Source: Micrasema longulum (Eukaryota; Arthropoda; Insecta; Trichoptera; Brachycentridae). From it: a stretch of DNA of 64,000 nucleotides. The DNA is taken from NCBI GenBank assembly GCA_022494885.1, contig JAGVSM010002861.1, positions 124,001 through 188,000 on the forward strand, written 5' to 3'. Position 1 is the stretch's first letter. Every line of letters begins with the position of its first letter. The position numbers and the translations under genes are program-made. Shown here in pieces: positions 31,201 through 42,769 of this stretch. The notes beneath the pieces are model-generated. The model was not told where the DNA came from and ran no database searches. It saw nothing but the letters and a program-made list of their open reading frames with translations.

Positions 31201-33650
31201 ACAACCGATGTTTCTACTCCTACTAACCACGAATCACACGAGACTTAAGTAATCAATACTACCGATAGCAAATACAATTTATTTATCTGTATTGTAATTT
31301 TTATCGCTGACCTCTAAATAATATAATTCCAAACATAAATGAGACAATAAATTAGATAAATGTATGTTCATACTGACTTATTCATATATCCGGGACATGA
31401 GCTGAATGTGATTTCACAAACATTTTAAAAGCAAATGTTGTTCTATTTGCCATATATTTTTACGACCGGGTCATATTTTGCTAATTGTCCTCATTCGAAG
31501 TACAACCCACCATCCTCATTCATCATTATATAAAAAAAGGAATAGTCGAAGCTGTCGAAAAATGTAAATTATGCCATTTTTTCTTGCGCTGTTCGGAGGA
31601 AATCGATAGCACTTAAATAGCCAACAATGAGACGCTTTAAATACTGAGAACTTTCACAATTTTACGATCTTTATGTATTATTTTAGCGAAGGCTAAACTG
31701 GTAGTCTCAATTTTATCCATTTGTTGTGAAATCTAATGTGTTGTTTAGAAATTTAGAAAATGATGTGTTGCAAACAAGTAATGTTTGGGCATTGTCTATA
31801 ATGTCTATTCCTTTTTAAACGTAAGTACTTAATAAAATATTTTTAAAGACACTTAAAAGGAAATACAACAAACAGGATTTATATAGAGTACATTGAATAA
31901 AACGTTGAACCACGCCAAAAAGAGACAGGCTGTTAAGTTTGGCTAATGACGTACCCAAAAGTAAAAAAAATAAAATAACTAAGTACCCAGCAAAGCAGCA
32001 ATGTTTTTTACAACTTTTTACATGTAATATGATTGTTCGATTGCTGTATTGTTATATTTCTTTTAAATTGATTGATAGATTCAATTTTCTTTATTTATCA
32101 TGATTGTAAACGTTCATATTTCATTCCAAGAGAAAAAAATGCATTTTTGATTTGCACGTGTAATGAATAATAATTTATTAAAAATTATTAGTCATTTTGT
32201 CTTGCAAAAATGTTTATATTCCACTGTAAGAGTTTTTACTGATAAAAGTAAGAGGTAGTAATATGAGCCCTATGAGCAGATGATTGGGTGCTAATTTGGG
32301 TATAATGATGACAATGATTAAGTGAATTTTAAAAATTTAATTTAAAGATAAAATATACTAAATTAATTTAAGTTTAATTACTAACCAAGTTGTTAGGGTT
32401 TATTCACATTTTTAAAAATTATTGTTTGAAAATTAGCACTAGGCAAATTACGATGATAACGGTTAGTTATTAAATTTAACTAACTTTGTCCCTATTTAGA
32501 TATTTTTAATACAAAACTTTATGAATTCAAAAAAACTTTTTGAAACACTCTTATTTGGAAGTGTGTAATAGGTTTATGTATCTTTAATTTTGGTCATGTA
32601 ATTATCATCTCAAAATTTGAATCGGTTAACTATATTATAAAAATCCCTCTCCTCCACTCTATTTTCTCATTATTTAATCTTCTTGCTCTTTTTTTCTCTT
32701 GTCTTATGTTATATATTATTTTTTCTCTTTACTGTGTAACATGACCTCTCATTATATTTGTGAAAAACTTTAACTGGATGTATGTACTATTTTTTATTTT
32801 ATTTGTATATTTATTCATATTTTTTCCATCATTAAGTATGATTAATAATAAAAATAACGTGACTTCACTGGGGTTTACCCGTGCGCAGGAAACATAAAAA
32901 AATAAAGTTTTACATTTGAGAATTAACAAAGAAGTATTAATAATAATCAGACAAAATCAACAAAATGGGGACAGTTTTAAACACTGCGTGTTTATTTTTA
33001 TAATTAATTAATGTCCATCTATATTATTTATATTACAAAACGCACAATGAAAGAACAAAAATATAACATAAGCTATACATTTGTGGAGCAGTTGATTCAA
33101 TATTGTTTTGGGCGAATGAGACAATCCATTTTACTTCTACCTAGCTCTACTATCAATTTTTTCATAGCCTTTTTGAACATTTTCTCGTTACTAATTGTTT
33201 TAATAGATAATAGAAAATATAGGGTTTAGATTTTAATTTAATAATACTCAAAATTCCTTTGTCCGAAAGTGGTATTAGTTTGTATTTGTTTAAATTGTCT
33301 TTGTATTGAGGATATAGTGAATTTGTATGTGATGTATTGTAAGGGTTATGTCTTTCATTTGAGTAAGAATAGTTTTTAAATCTGTAAGCGAGTATTGTTT
33401 TAGCGTATAATTGCTTTGGTGTCATAAGTTGTGATTTGTGGAATATTTCTTCAGTAAATGTCTGTGCAACAAATACACTATTTAAAACTGTGTCACTCGC
33501 ATCACCCCATCCGATTATACCGTACTCTCAAAAATTGATTGGCACAATGCAAAATAAATCTTTAAAAGTTCCTTTACATGAATTATATTTCAAATTGTTT
33601 TGAATAAATACGTTAGTCTTTTCAGTTTATTTGTAATTTCAACAATTTTT
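31201..33650. other. AT-rich DNA without a gene
   Basis: No gene was found. A pyrimidine-rich stretch at 32640-32730 resembles the 3' UTR of the + strand LINE ends but has no hairpin or tail. Confidence 0.45.
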
Positions 33651-33656
33651 GAATAT

Positions 33657-33932
33657 GTCCAAATGCTTGCAGACTGGCTGTATTTCCTCCCTAGGGAGTT
33701 ATTCATATTAAAATTTATTTCAACAGAGAGGAAAAACATTTTTGAGAAGGGAATATGGAAGTCTAGGCATTTACAAGTCTTATGACTTGTCATTGGCTGG
33801 TATAAGTGGCCACTTTACACACTGTGTAACATTCACCATTTTGCCCATGTTTGAACATTTACATTTCCTCAACACTTCCATCTGTTGACTTTTGCGAAGT
33901 AAAAGAGCTGGAACCTTTATCACCTAAGTAAG
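33657..33932. mobile_element. FB-1 foldback, copy lacking its right end
   Basis: The left terminus is GTCCAAATGCTTGCAGACTG with TTCCTCCCTAGGGAGTTATT. The body is ATATGGAAGTCTAGGCATTT, CACTTTACACACTGTGTAAC and CTTCCATCTGTTGACTTTTG. It stops after AGCTGGAACCTTTATCACC, without the right inverted terminus. It lies in tandem with the next copy. Confidence 0.7.
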
Positions 33933-34039
33933 ATTCATCCGGCTGAACCAAATTACCTACTAGGCAACGCTTGAAAACAATTTTCCTACTTTTATACTTC
34001 TTCTTTCACTAGGTAGTTAATTCAACAATGTTTGAGTAT

Positions 34040-34358
34040 GTCCAAATGCTTGCAGACTGGCTGGATTTCCTCCCAAGAGAGTTATTCATATTTAAATTAA
34101 TTTCAACAGAAAGGGAAAACATTTTTGAGAAACGAAAATGGAAGTCTAGGCATTGACAGGGCTAATGACCTGTCATTGTCTGGTTAAAGTAGCCACTTTA
34201 CGCACTGTTTAACATTTACTATTCTGCCCATTTTGAACATCCACATTTCCTCAACTCTTCCAACTGTTAAATTTTGTGAAGTAAAAGAGCTAAAACCTTT
34301 ATCACGATGAGAATAACTCCCTAGGGAGGAAATCCAGCCAGTCTGCAAGCATTTGGAC
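34040..34358. mobile_element. FB-1 foldback, copy with both terminal inverted repeats
   Basis: The left terminus at 34040-34090 (GTCCAAATGCTTGCAGACTG, CTGGATTTCCTCC) is mirrored by 34311-34358 (GGAGGAAATCCAGCCAGTCT, GCAAGCATTTGGAC). The interior matches the first copy and the 23.8-kb palindrome. About 320 bp, no ORF. It defines the true termini of the family. Confidence 0.8.
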
Positions 34359-36047
34359 GGGAAAAACGGACGCTATACTATTTTTTTTTTGCATTTCATG
34401 ATACAGACGTCAGGATTATTTATTCATCTGCGTTAATTATTTTGATATAAATGGTAATCTTTCCTTAAATTTGCGTTTGAGTACAATGAAAACAAAAAAT
34501 ATTCACAGTATTTATAATTGAGATTTAGCTAGTTAAAATTTGGCTTACTAATTTTTCAAATGGTTAATTTAATATTCCGGATGTGTGATTTCGATATTGA
34601 AAAGTAATAAAAAGCTTTATGCATAAAATAGCCTTAGTATAATACTAGATAATATATGTGCAAGTATGTTCCGCAGTAAAAGTAATAATATCTACTTATC
34701 ACTGTCTATTATTATTTCTAATGCATTTCATTGATATTTTTTGTATATCCTTTTATAAACAAGCAGTTAATTGGTAGGTTGAATAGCGTTTAGTTTATAG
34801 ACAGGAAATAAATGAAATAAAACTCTATGTCTTCCGATACTAAGTAGTAGTGAAACTATGTGCGTATTTTTTATATATTATATTACTTAGGCTAATATTT
34901 TTATAAAATAACCAATCAAATATCTTAATGGATACTCGTATAATTTATTTTGTGTTTCATTTAGCCGACACAAAATTTGACATTATAATATTTTTGAGCT
35001 CTCTGAAGATGTGAGGTTAGGGTTTTTTTCCTGTATTTTCTGGATGTTATTTAACTTGTTTCGTAACTTAGTTAACATAAATATTTACCATATCTTAACC
35101 CTACAATGCCTAATGTAGACGATCTGCTACATACCGATAATTGGTGTATAAAAGTGATTTCAAACATGTTTATCACTCGGCGACTAGTTTATTGTATTGT
35201 ATTTATACTAGCCATTGTAATTTATTTTGAAAATTCGTCACCGGGGTAAAATTATTCGATTTAAAAAACAAACAATTGAAATTAATATTAAATTAAAAAA
35301 ACGATGAAACAAAAATTCAGTAGCACGTATCCCTCAATAGTGAAATTAAGCTAAAGTTCAAAGGGTCATTTCTTTGGTTTTTTAAAAAGATTTGAAGTTA
35401 CAATTGTTTCCGCAACTTTCATTATTATATAAAAAGATATTCATAAGAACCGTGATTTCTTCTTTTTTTTATATTCCTGTATTTTTTAATCTTTTAATGC
35501 CTGATATAGCATATAATAGCCTATGTAGCATATAATAAACTAAAATATGAAATTGAAACCGAAAAAAAACCTTTTTTTCCATTATTTTTAAAATGGTTAA
35601 TTTAATATTCCAGATGTTTGATTTTGATTTTAAAGGTAATAAAAACCTCTTAGTTTTTTAAAAACATACATAAAATAAGCTTTTAGTTTGAATTATAAAA
35701 AATGGGCATTGTAGAGTTGATTGTTCTAGATAACATAACGCTTCTTTTTTAAAAGTAATTTCATTTATTTTTTATTCTTTTTGAATAAACAACAATTGCA
35801 CCGTATATTTATGAATTTATATTCAGTACTACAGAACAGCGTTTATTAATTATATTTAAAGCATGTTACTAACTTAGTCTGGAGATTTAGTTATCAATAA
35901 GTCTGGAGACTTTCCAGTGAGACATATTTTTTTAAAACACAGGTTTGTTTTACACAAATACAAACAGGTAATTAAATACATACAACAAGAACATCTTCCT
36001 TAAGTTAAAAAAGTTTGATTTGAAATATTTTCTGAAGTTGGGGAGTT
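34359..36047. other. AT-rich DNA without a gene
   Basis: No coding frame, tRNA-like head or inverted repeat was found. A short phrase with TGGTTAATTTAATATTCC and AAAGGTAATAAAAA is repeated at about 34560-34620 and 35593-35645, which may be a short duplication. Confidence 0.4.
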
Positions 36048-36285
36048 TTCCTACTACGCAAGAGATCTAGGGTTCAATTTTCAACATGGTTGGCGTGAAA
36101 TATTTACTTGAAAAGGGGTTTTTGCCCTAGAATTTTTCATAGTCCCTGAACTAGCTCCTGAAGCGTCAGACTGATCTTCTTACCTGCATGTAAACAATAA
36201 AAAAATGTAAGCTGAGATTGGTGTACCAATTCAGCTCACATGCACTATTCGGTGCGGAAAGGGAATGATGATTAATGATGATGAG
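36048..36285 (+). mobile_element. SINE-1 copy, 5'-truncated
   Basis: It starts within the anticodon-arm equivalent (CTACTACGCAAGAGAT). It has a decayed B box (GGGTTCAATTTTC), the body GGCGTGAAATATTTACTTG, and the 3' end TCGGTGCGGAAAGGGAATGA plus GAT repeats. Confidence 0.7.
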
Positions 36286-37210
36286 ATTATTTAGATTATG
36301 TTCAGAGCACCATTTAATGCCAATCCATATGAGCTTTTGTAAGCTTGTCGATTGGCCTGAAAAAAGGTAGTTACTAACTACGCATAATTCCAGTTTTTTT
36401 TTTCATTTAAATTTCCGTGCAAATAATGAATACGATTATTACAAAAACAGCAAACAAATACTGAATTAATCTGGATTGAATTAATATAATTGACAAGATA
36501 TGCATTCTTACATTTATTAGATGCTAGATTTTCTACATTCGATATTATTAAAAATGTATTATTACACAATTTAAGAATGATACAAAATTTTCAGCTTCGT
36601 TAAGTTTATATGAAAAACTCTTTTAGATTGAATTTTTTCTTTGGTGTTTACGGTTAAAACATTCTCGTACTTAAAAAAAAGCCTGCTGCAAATGGTGGAT
36701 TTAGAATTAAAAAAATGACATAACATCAAAGTAGTTTTCATCATAAAATGCGCGTTTTGGTACCAAATCAATTTTGTTTTAAGAAACCCGCCAGAAATAG
36801 TAATGATAATGCCACCATAGTGGAAATGCCAAAATTATTCACAACATAAACCCGTCATCGCAAAATGACAGCTTACTTTGGCATTGATTTGGTTTTATTG
36901 TAAATACGCGAACATGTTGTGATGTAAAATTATAATTTATTGCCCGTGTTCGCTGTGTACAAGTACCTAGTTTACCTTAAGGAAGTTTGAATGCTCGGAG
37001 AAATGTCAAATATGGCATTTGGATTTTCGCGTAGGTAAAATGTTTACGAGATCGTAATAATGACACCGTTACCCGCCCACAGAATCAAGAGCTTTGGATC
37101 AACCCCTTTGGACAAAATACGTAAAATTATTTAAACCAACGTTTTCTTTGTTTAGTTTTAATGGATTGAGTTTTTCATATTTATTAGTGGGATTGCATTT
37201 TTTGCTTTTG
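36286..37210. other. Unassigned DNA without a gene
   Basis: Nothing was recognised. Positions 36780-37080 are somewhat less AT-rich but hold no open frame. Confidence 0.4.
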
Positions 37211-37211
37211 A

Positions 37212-37530
37212 CCGCTTTTTAAAAATGTTAGTCTGTTGCGTTGGTTTGAACATGTAGAGCGAATGGACAGCAAAAGGACGGCTAAAAGGATCTACGATGC
37301 AAATGTTGATAGATGCAGAAAACGAGGAAGACCGAGAAAGACATGGCACGATCAAGTCCATCAAATACTTGAAGATGGACATGTCAAAAGTAGGAATAAT
37401 CGGCGTGCGTGCATAAGAAGATGTATGAATGTAGAGGAAGCGAGGTCTGTATGCCAAGATAGAGTGTTATGGCGTTCTATCCTCTCTGCTTACCCCTACG
37501 GGGAAACGGCGTGATGGTTTGTTGTTGTTA
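37212..37530 (+). mobile_element. LINE-C (RTE-like) 3' end, best-preserved tail
   Basis: One uninterrupted frame reads LRWFEHVERMDSKRTAKRIY, DANVDRCRKRGRPRKTWHDQ, VHQILEDGHVKSRNNRRACI, RRCMNVEEARSVCQDRVLWR, SILSAYPYGETA and stop. The 3' tail is TTTGTTGTTGTTAG. The copy is 5'-truncated just before the LRWF motif, so it has no RT domain. Confidence 0.85.
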
Positions 37531-37664
37531 GTCTGTTTTTTGTTTTTAAATTAAAATCCACTAGATTTAAGCGCTTTATAACAAATCTATTTACAATTAA
37601 TATGTTTACATCTGATTTTTAATATAGAAATACATTAAAACAAAATCTTAATTTACATTCATCA

Positions 37665-37725
37665 TTATCATCAGCCCTGTTGCATCCAATGGTGAACATA
37701 GGTCTTTCCCTGAGTTTGAGTTTGA
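37665..37725 (-). mobile_element. Short LINE 3' tail fragment of a type common in Lepidoptera
   Basis: CATCATTATCATCAGCCCTG and GCATCCAATGGTGAACATAG followed by GTCTTTCCC. This phrase is, from general knowledge, a very common interspersed repeat end in moth and butterfly genomes. Here only about 60 bp survive. Confidence 0.5.
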
Positions 37726-37899
37726 GTATCGTCTATTGTCTTGTTAACCTTAATAATAAGTTAAAGAATGCTATCTTTGTTTAGTTTTTTATATCTTACT
37801 TTTTGTGCTGTTCCATGTTCACTTAATTGCCATACTGACTAGTTCTTTGCTCAATGTATTATTATTGAGTTTTCAATTTTAATTTTTAGTATTAACTTT

Positions 37900-38435
37900 T
37901 TAAAATCATTCTTATGTTGTTGAAATTCCATTTGTCAGTGCGTTTTAAAGCTGCAAGACTTTTTGTGATGTTAGCTATCATATTATTTTTATCATATTAT
38001 GTAAATGTTATCAACTATCAAATATCTAAATTTAGTAAATGGGGTCTAGAATTTAAACCGTCCATGCACTCAGTAGCTGCAAGACGTGTTGTTATCTAAC
38101 TTCTAATTTTATAAATTTGATTTTTATTTCGTTTTAAAATATCACTTAAACTCTAAACTTCATTGTCAAATAAAAATTTTAAAAATAAAAATATAAATAG
38201 GGGCTAGATTTCTTACTGTCCTTGCGCTCCGTAGCTGCAAGACGTTCTGTTATCTAGCTCATATATATCATAATTGTAATATATCATTATTGGAGACGAG
38301 GAACTAGAATCCCAACCGTTCATGCGCTTTGTAGCTGCAGGACGTGTTGGGATATTTATTTATTGTACTGCGCCCTTGAGGTGATTTGCACAAAAATGAC
38401 GCTATATAAATCATCCAAACATTATAATTATTATT
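37900..38435 (+). mobile_element. LINE-F 3' UTR with four repeats and 3' hairpin
   Basis: The phrase GTAGCTGCAAGACGT recurs at 37946, 38073, 38231 and 38331 (first and last copies diverged), spaced about 100-160 bp. Each is preceded by a TGCGCTC-type phrase and most are followed by TTATCTA. After the last copy come TGCGCCCTTGAGGTGATTTG and GACGCTATATAAATC (degraded 3' hairpin, 38369-38403) and a (TTA)n-like tail. Confidence 0.7.
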
Positions 38436-38800
38436 ATTATTATAGATCTCTACATGTCTTAATACTGAGCGGACCACATCCAACCGCTTCTTTCAACCAG
38501 TATTACGTCAACTGACCAATTTTCCTGAGGCCTGCTTATATATTAATTCACATTTAACTCTATTATTCTTGTAATTATATAAAACCACGATTAACCCCTG
38601 GTTTAACTTGTACGTAACATAAAAAATTGTTCAGTCTTTCTCAAATCTAGCGATGTCTTAAAATAGCTAAATATACATACTAATAGTGTAGGTAACTGAT
38701 CAAGCGTCTTTCCATGATCCATTGTTATATCCATTAAAATTATTAATGAGGGAAGATAACACTTTTTATTGCCGCCAACAAAAAATGTTTGCAAGTAGCT
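38436..38800. other. Unassigned DNA
   Basis: No clear feature. The stretch from about 38700 may be the degraded upstream part of the LINE that follows. Confidence 0.4.
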
Positions 38801-38801
38801 T

Positions 38802-39545
38802 TTGTTTTCTTTTATATATAAACTTCTCGGTTTTATCAACAGAATGACGACGGACTTCAAAAATATTAATACCATCAAAACTCTTTATTGCTCACTAGTT
38901 CGACCCCATCTAGAATACGGTTCTCCTACTTGGTCTTTATTCTACAGGACTCATTTAGACCATATTGAGTCTGTCCAACACCGTTTTCTAAGAAAAGTGG
39001 CATGGTTGCTCGGATTTCAAAGGGATAATTATTCCTATTTTGAAATAGAGCAATCTCTTAATCTGTCTCCATTGGAGAGACGTAGAATTGAGATGGACCT
39101 TATATGCATTTTTAAAATACTTAATTCTATCAGTTTTGTCCCATCTCTATTGCAATCAATTTCTTTTCATGTTCCCAACCATGTCATTAGAAATCAAAAT
39201 CTGCTATTTATAAAATCTTTTAAGAACAACTTTTGTTTTTATGCCCCAATGTCCAGAATGTGTAATTAGTCAATTCATCACACGACTTGGAATTCTTTGG
39301 GATAGATCTTCCGGCTTTTCGTAGATCTCTTCGCGACTAAACAGTGTGGGATGAAGTTGGATTGGCACGGTTTAGCTCGAAGTCTTATGTCTTTCGTTTT
39401 TATGAATATTTTGTACACCATTATTGTTTTGCTCTTGTTTGTCTTTGCTACATAGTTTTATGTTCTTTTTGTTCAGTTTCTTGCATTTATGTTTCTTCAT
39501 GTAACTGTTGTAATTGGCTTAGGCCGTATGCATAATAAATAAATA
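38802..39545 (+). mobile_element. LINE-D (jockey-like) RT C-terminal region
   Basis: One frame of about 150 codons reads LLGFINRMTTDFKNINTIKT, LYCSLVRPHLEYGSPTWSLF, HLDHIESVQHRFLRKVAWLL and YAPMSRMCN. The LVRxHLEYxSxxW...HIESVQHRFLR motifs are the thumb/C-terminal region of jockey-type RTs. A frameshift follows the stop, and residual FLGIDLPAFRRSL-type sequence continues to about 39330. The 3' end is a GGCTTAGGCC segment and an AATAAATAAATAAAT tail (to 39545). The catalytic core is missing (5' truncation). Confidence 0.8.
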
Positions 39546-40750
39546 AATCTATTGAGCATGTCAATTTTAAGTAAAAAGTATTTTGTCTTTGGACGTACTT
39601 ACACCTATTATTAACTCTCGAAAATTCAAATATTTAAAAATAATGCTGCTTGATAAATGTTTTCTGGTCCTAATGTGCAAAATGCCATAAAATTATTCAT
39701 TGGTTTTTACCTGTATAAATGGGTTAAATTTACTATTGATTTATTATTAAAATTTTAATTACTGAGTATAAATTGTAAATAAAACCGCAAATATTGCATT
39801 GAATGCTTACATGCTAAAACTGGTTAATAAAAGCAGTGAAATTCCAACTGTGATAACAGCCTTACCTAGTCAAACATGTAATAAATTATTAATATCTAAT
39901 TTAGAGTACCAAAAAATATTCAATAAATTATAAATAAATATGAATAAAAAACACTTTTTTAAAACGAACGGATTAAAACTAATCAAGATGGGTCATAAAA
40001 TACTTTATACCCGGAAAATTCAATGCATACAAATCCGCTAATTCTAAATGATTAATAATGTAGTCTCTTGAATATTTTAAAATCTGAATTCGTAAAAAAC
40101 GTGAATCGATTCCACGGTTTGTCTATGGAGATTTTTATAATTAGGCACCTACCATTTTATGGTTTATATACATTTTTGCGTGTGCATACCACACATGACA
40201 TTAGAGTTAAGCGGTCATCGGCCAAAGGAATTATTTTCCGTTCAAATCTTTCTCGCGTACAGAATTCTAGTGATATTTTTTTATAGCAAGATGGCTACTT
40301 GTCAAGCAAGGCAATTAAAAATGTGAATATTCACGGCGACTTGAATTTAGCGAGTGCACGGTTTTTCAGTGGGCGTTTGGAGGTAGTGGCACGTCAACTT
40401 TATTTGTATATCGAAAATCTTAATTTGGTAGTACCTGCAATGAACTAAGATTATCATATTAACTTGGCTATAAAGTCACTTCAAAATAACCTGTCATATC
40501 GGGAAAAAATCATAATCAATTAGATGTTTGGGATAATTTAAAAACTAAGACCGTATTTCAATATACATATGAAAAAACCTAAAGTTATCAACTCATGAAA
40601 TGTTATTTAATAAATCAGGTAATTTCACTATAAAGACGATTATTTGTACCAGTATTTCCTACCATACCCATAGGAAATTTAAGAAATTTGATCATGTTTA
40701 CAATTCTGCATAATATTTTTTTCCACCTTTATTAAATAAATATTTTTTTC
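39546..40750. other. AT-rich DNA without a gene
   Basis: No recognised feature. A chance frame at 40068-40286 has no domain. Confidence 0.45.
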
Positions 40751-40751
40751 G

Positions 40752-41013
40752 TCATCATCATCATTTTTTTTCCATACCTGATAGTGCATATGGAGCTGCA
40801 TTGGTACTCCAATTGCAGTGTATGTTGATCATTTTTGTAACATGAAGGTAAGATGATCAGTCCTACGCTTCAGGTACCAGTCCAGGGACTATAAAATATT
40901 CTAGTGTATAAACAGATTTAAAAAAAATATTTCACGTCAACCATGTCAGTAATTGAACCCGAAACCTGTTGCATGGTAGGCAAATGCGCTGACCAACACA
41001 CCGCGAGGTCGAC
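40752..41013 (-). mobile_element. SINE-1 full-length copy
   Basis: On the - strand the head GACCTCGCGGTGTGTTGGTC and B box GGGTTCAATTAC (about 40950) are followed by TGACGTGAAATATTTTTTTT, GGACTGGTACCTGAAGCGT and a GATGATGATGAC 3' end (40752). The A and B boxes are mutated. Confidence 0.8.
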
Positions 41014-41046
41014 ATCCTAAACATACATGTATTTTTTTATTTTATA

Positions 41047-41141
41047 AATAATTCATATTTCATGACAACCATGTCGGGAATCAAACCCGAGACCTCTTGC
41101 ATGGTAGGAAACGGTGCTGACTACTACGCCACGAGGCCGAG
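41047..41141 (-). mobile_element. SINE-1 5' fragment
   Basis: On the - strand: CCTCGGCCTCGTGGCGTAGT, CAAGAGGTCTCGGGTTTGAT and TGTCATGAAATATGAATTAT. It has the head and start of the body only. It lies tail-to-head after another SINE-1 in the same orientation. Confidence 0.75.
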
Positions 41142-41790
41142 GTATATTTTATTCAGAACAGTATAAATTTTGTCAGTTTACATGCTATTTTTATTTTTTT
41201 ATTTTTTATTTTCTTTTATTCAGGAAACATACAGTACAGTTACAAAGTTTAATATTTTACACAATTGGACTTAATTCTAATGGACCAGTGAAGTTTCCAT
41301 ATTAAAAAGCAATTAAATCTAATGTTAATTATGAAAGTATAAAAAAGAGAAGGAAAAAGAAAACATGATTTTATTGTAGTGATTTAAACATCAAGACAGA
41401 ATAACAATAAAAATACATATGAAACTCGTTAAAATAGAAGATTGTCCTTAACTACTCGTAGATATAAAACAAAATACGAAGTCCAAAATTGACTCTCGTT
41501 CTACCAAAACTTATATTTGAGGTTTTTTTGGGTGTAGCTACTCCACTGGCACTGGCCCATAGTCACGTTCCAGAGTGTCCGATGTAGATATTGTTTAGAT
41601 TTTAAATGTACCTATTTATCACATCAATTAAAAAATAGTTAAAGTTTTGACAATATAATTTTAAAAGATATTTTTCAACGTAACCAATGAATAAAAACTT
41701 TAAATGCAACTATTGTAATTATATTCTTACTAAACTAGAGCTTTGATTTTTTTTTGTCTTCTATCGCATAAATGAATTGAAAATTGAAGA
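41142..41790. other. AT-rich DNA without a gene
   Basis: Runs of ATTTTT and A-rich sequence. Positions 41214-41300 read like an AAAT-poor LINE 3' end on the - strand, but this is not supported by a hairpin. Confidence 0.35.
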
Positions 41791-41792
41791 AT

Positions 41793-41940
41793 CGGATTGT
41801 ACCGTGGCCAGTATTGCGGACTCACGGAGAGGTCCAAGGTTCGAACGCCATTCTACCCCAACTCGATTCCCATTTTCTAATAATGACTTATATACAACTT
41901 GTCGAAAATGGTCCCAAAATTGAATTATTTGGACAAATCT
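41793..41940 (+). mobile_element. SINE-2 copy
   Basis: The head is GATTGTACCGTGGCCAGTAT and CAAGGTTCGAACGCCATTC (B box). The body is CTACCCCAACTCGATTCCCA, TTTTCTAATAATGACTTATA and ACTTGTCGAAAATGG. It matches the copies at 51.5 and 51.9 kb. The head is decayed. Confidence 0.7.
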
Positions 41941-41944
41941 TCTT

Positions 41945-42760
41945 CTTTTTGTTTTCCAAATCCACTCCTAAGTGGAGCATGTGGACATCACCATTCACCT
42001 CTGTCCTAGGAGACCCTATAATCAGCCAGCATTTTCGCCTCTTCCCCCGTCAATCCAGCGCCCCTTAGTTCCACCGAAAAAAATCGAAAGATCGTCATCG
42101 ACGGCATTCCAGAACGGCGTGAGCCAGCAGGTTCAAAGAGGTGACAAATTGGGTTTAGATTCTCTTGAGGCATGCGTAGCACGTGTCCAAGCCAGGTCCA
42201 CAGCCGCATCCTCAAGACGCTCGTTATAGAAGGCTGCTGCGTCCGTTCTTGGACTTTAATGTTAGTTATAAAATCGAAACACTTTATACCTAATATTCTT
42301 ATCAAGAACTAACTCTCAAAATTCAGAAATTTTGGTGTTTTGAGCTTTCGTAAGGTGCCAAGATTTGCACCCATATAGAAATACTGGCATTATACAAGAG
42401 TTAAATAATCAGCATTTCGTTTTTCGTTTAGGCTAGACAACACGCATCATGTTAAAAGTTGCTCCAGCAACTCCTAGGCGGATTGCGAGCTCTTTGCGCA
42501 TGCTTCCATCCTCAGTTATGTGAACTTCCAAGTATTTTAAGCTGTCAACTTTCTCAATCCTCTGTCAAGTAATATAGAGAAGCGGATCAGGGTCAGGACA
42601 GGATTCGTTGCACATAATCTGAGTCTTTTTTGTATTAATATTGAGACCCAGACGAGTTGAGTTTTCCTGCAGTGTGTCAACAATTTCCTGAAAATCACCA
42701 ACAGACTTTTCAAAAAGAACTGCGCCGTCTGCATACTCCAAGTCACACAACTTTAGGGGG
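41945..42760 (-). mobile_element. LINE-B RT region including the catalytic box
   Basis: On the - strand, from 42750: CDLEYADGAVLFEKSVGDFQ, TRLGLNINTKKTQIMCNES, LKYLEVHITEDGSMRKELAI, RLGVAGATFNMM, VFLYGCKSWHLTKAQN. After frameshifts: RLWTWLGHVLRMPQENLNPI. The catalytic YADD box reads YADG, so one of the paired catalytic aspartates is lost. The same motif order occurs at 283-1290. Dead copy. Confidence 0.8.
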
Positions 42761-42767
42761 GGGGGGG
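42756..42767 (+). repeat. G12 homopolymer
   Basis: Twelve consecutive G bases at the 5' end of the LINE-B remnant, notable in AT-rich surroundings. It could be a sequencing or assembly slip. Confidence 0.9.
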
Positions 42768-42769
42768 TT

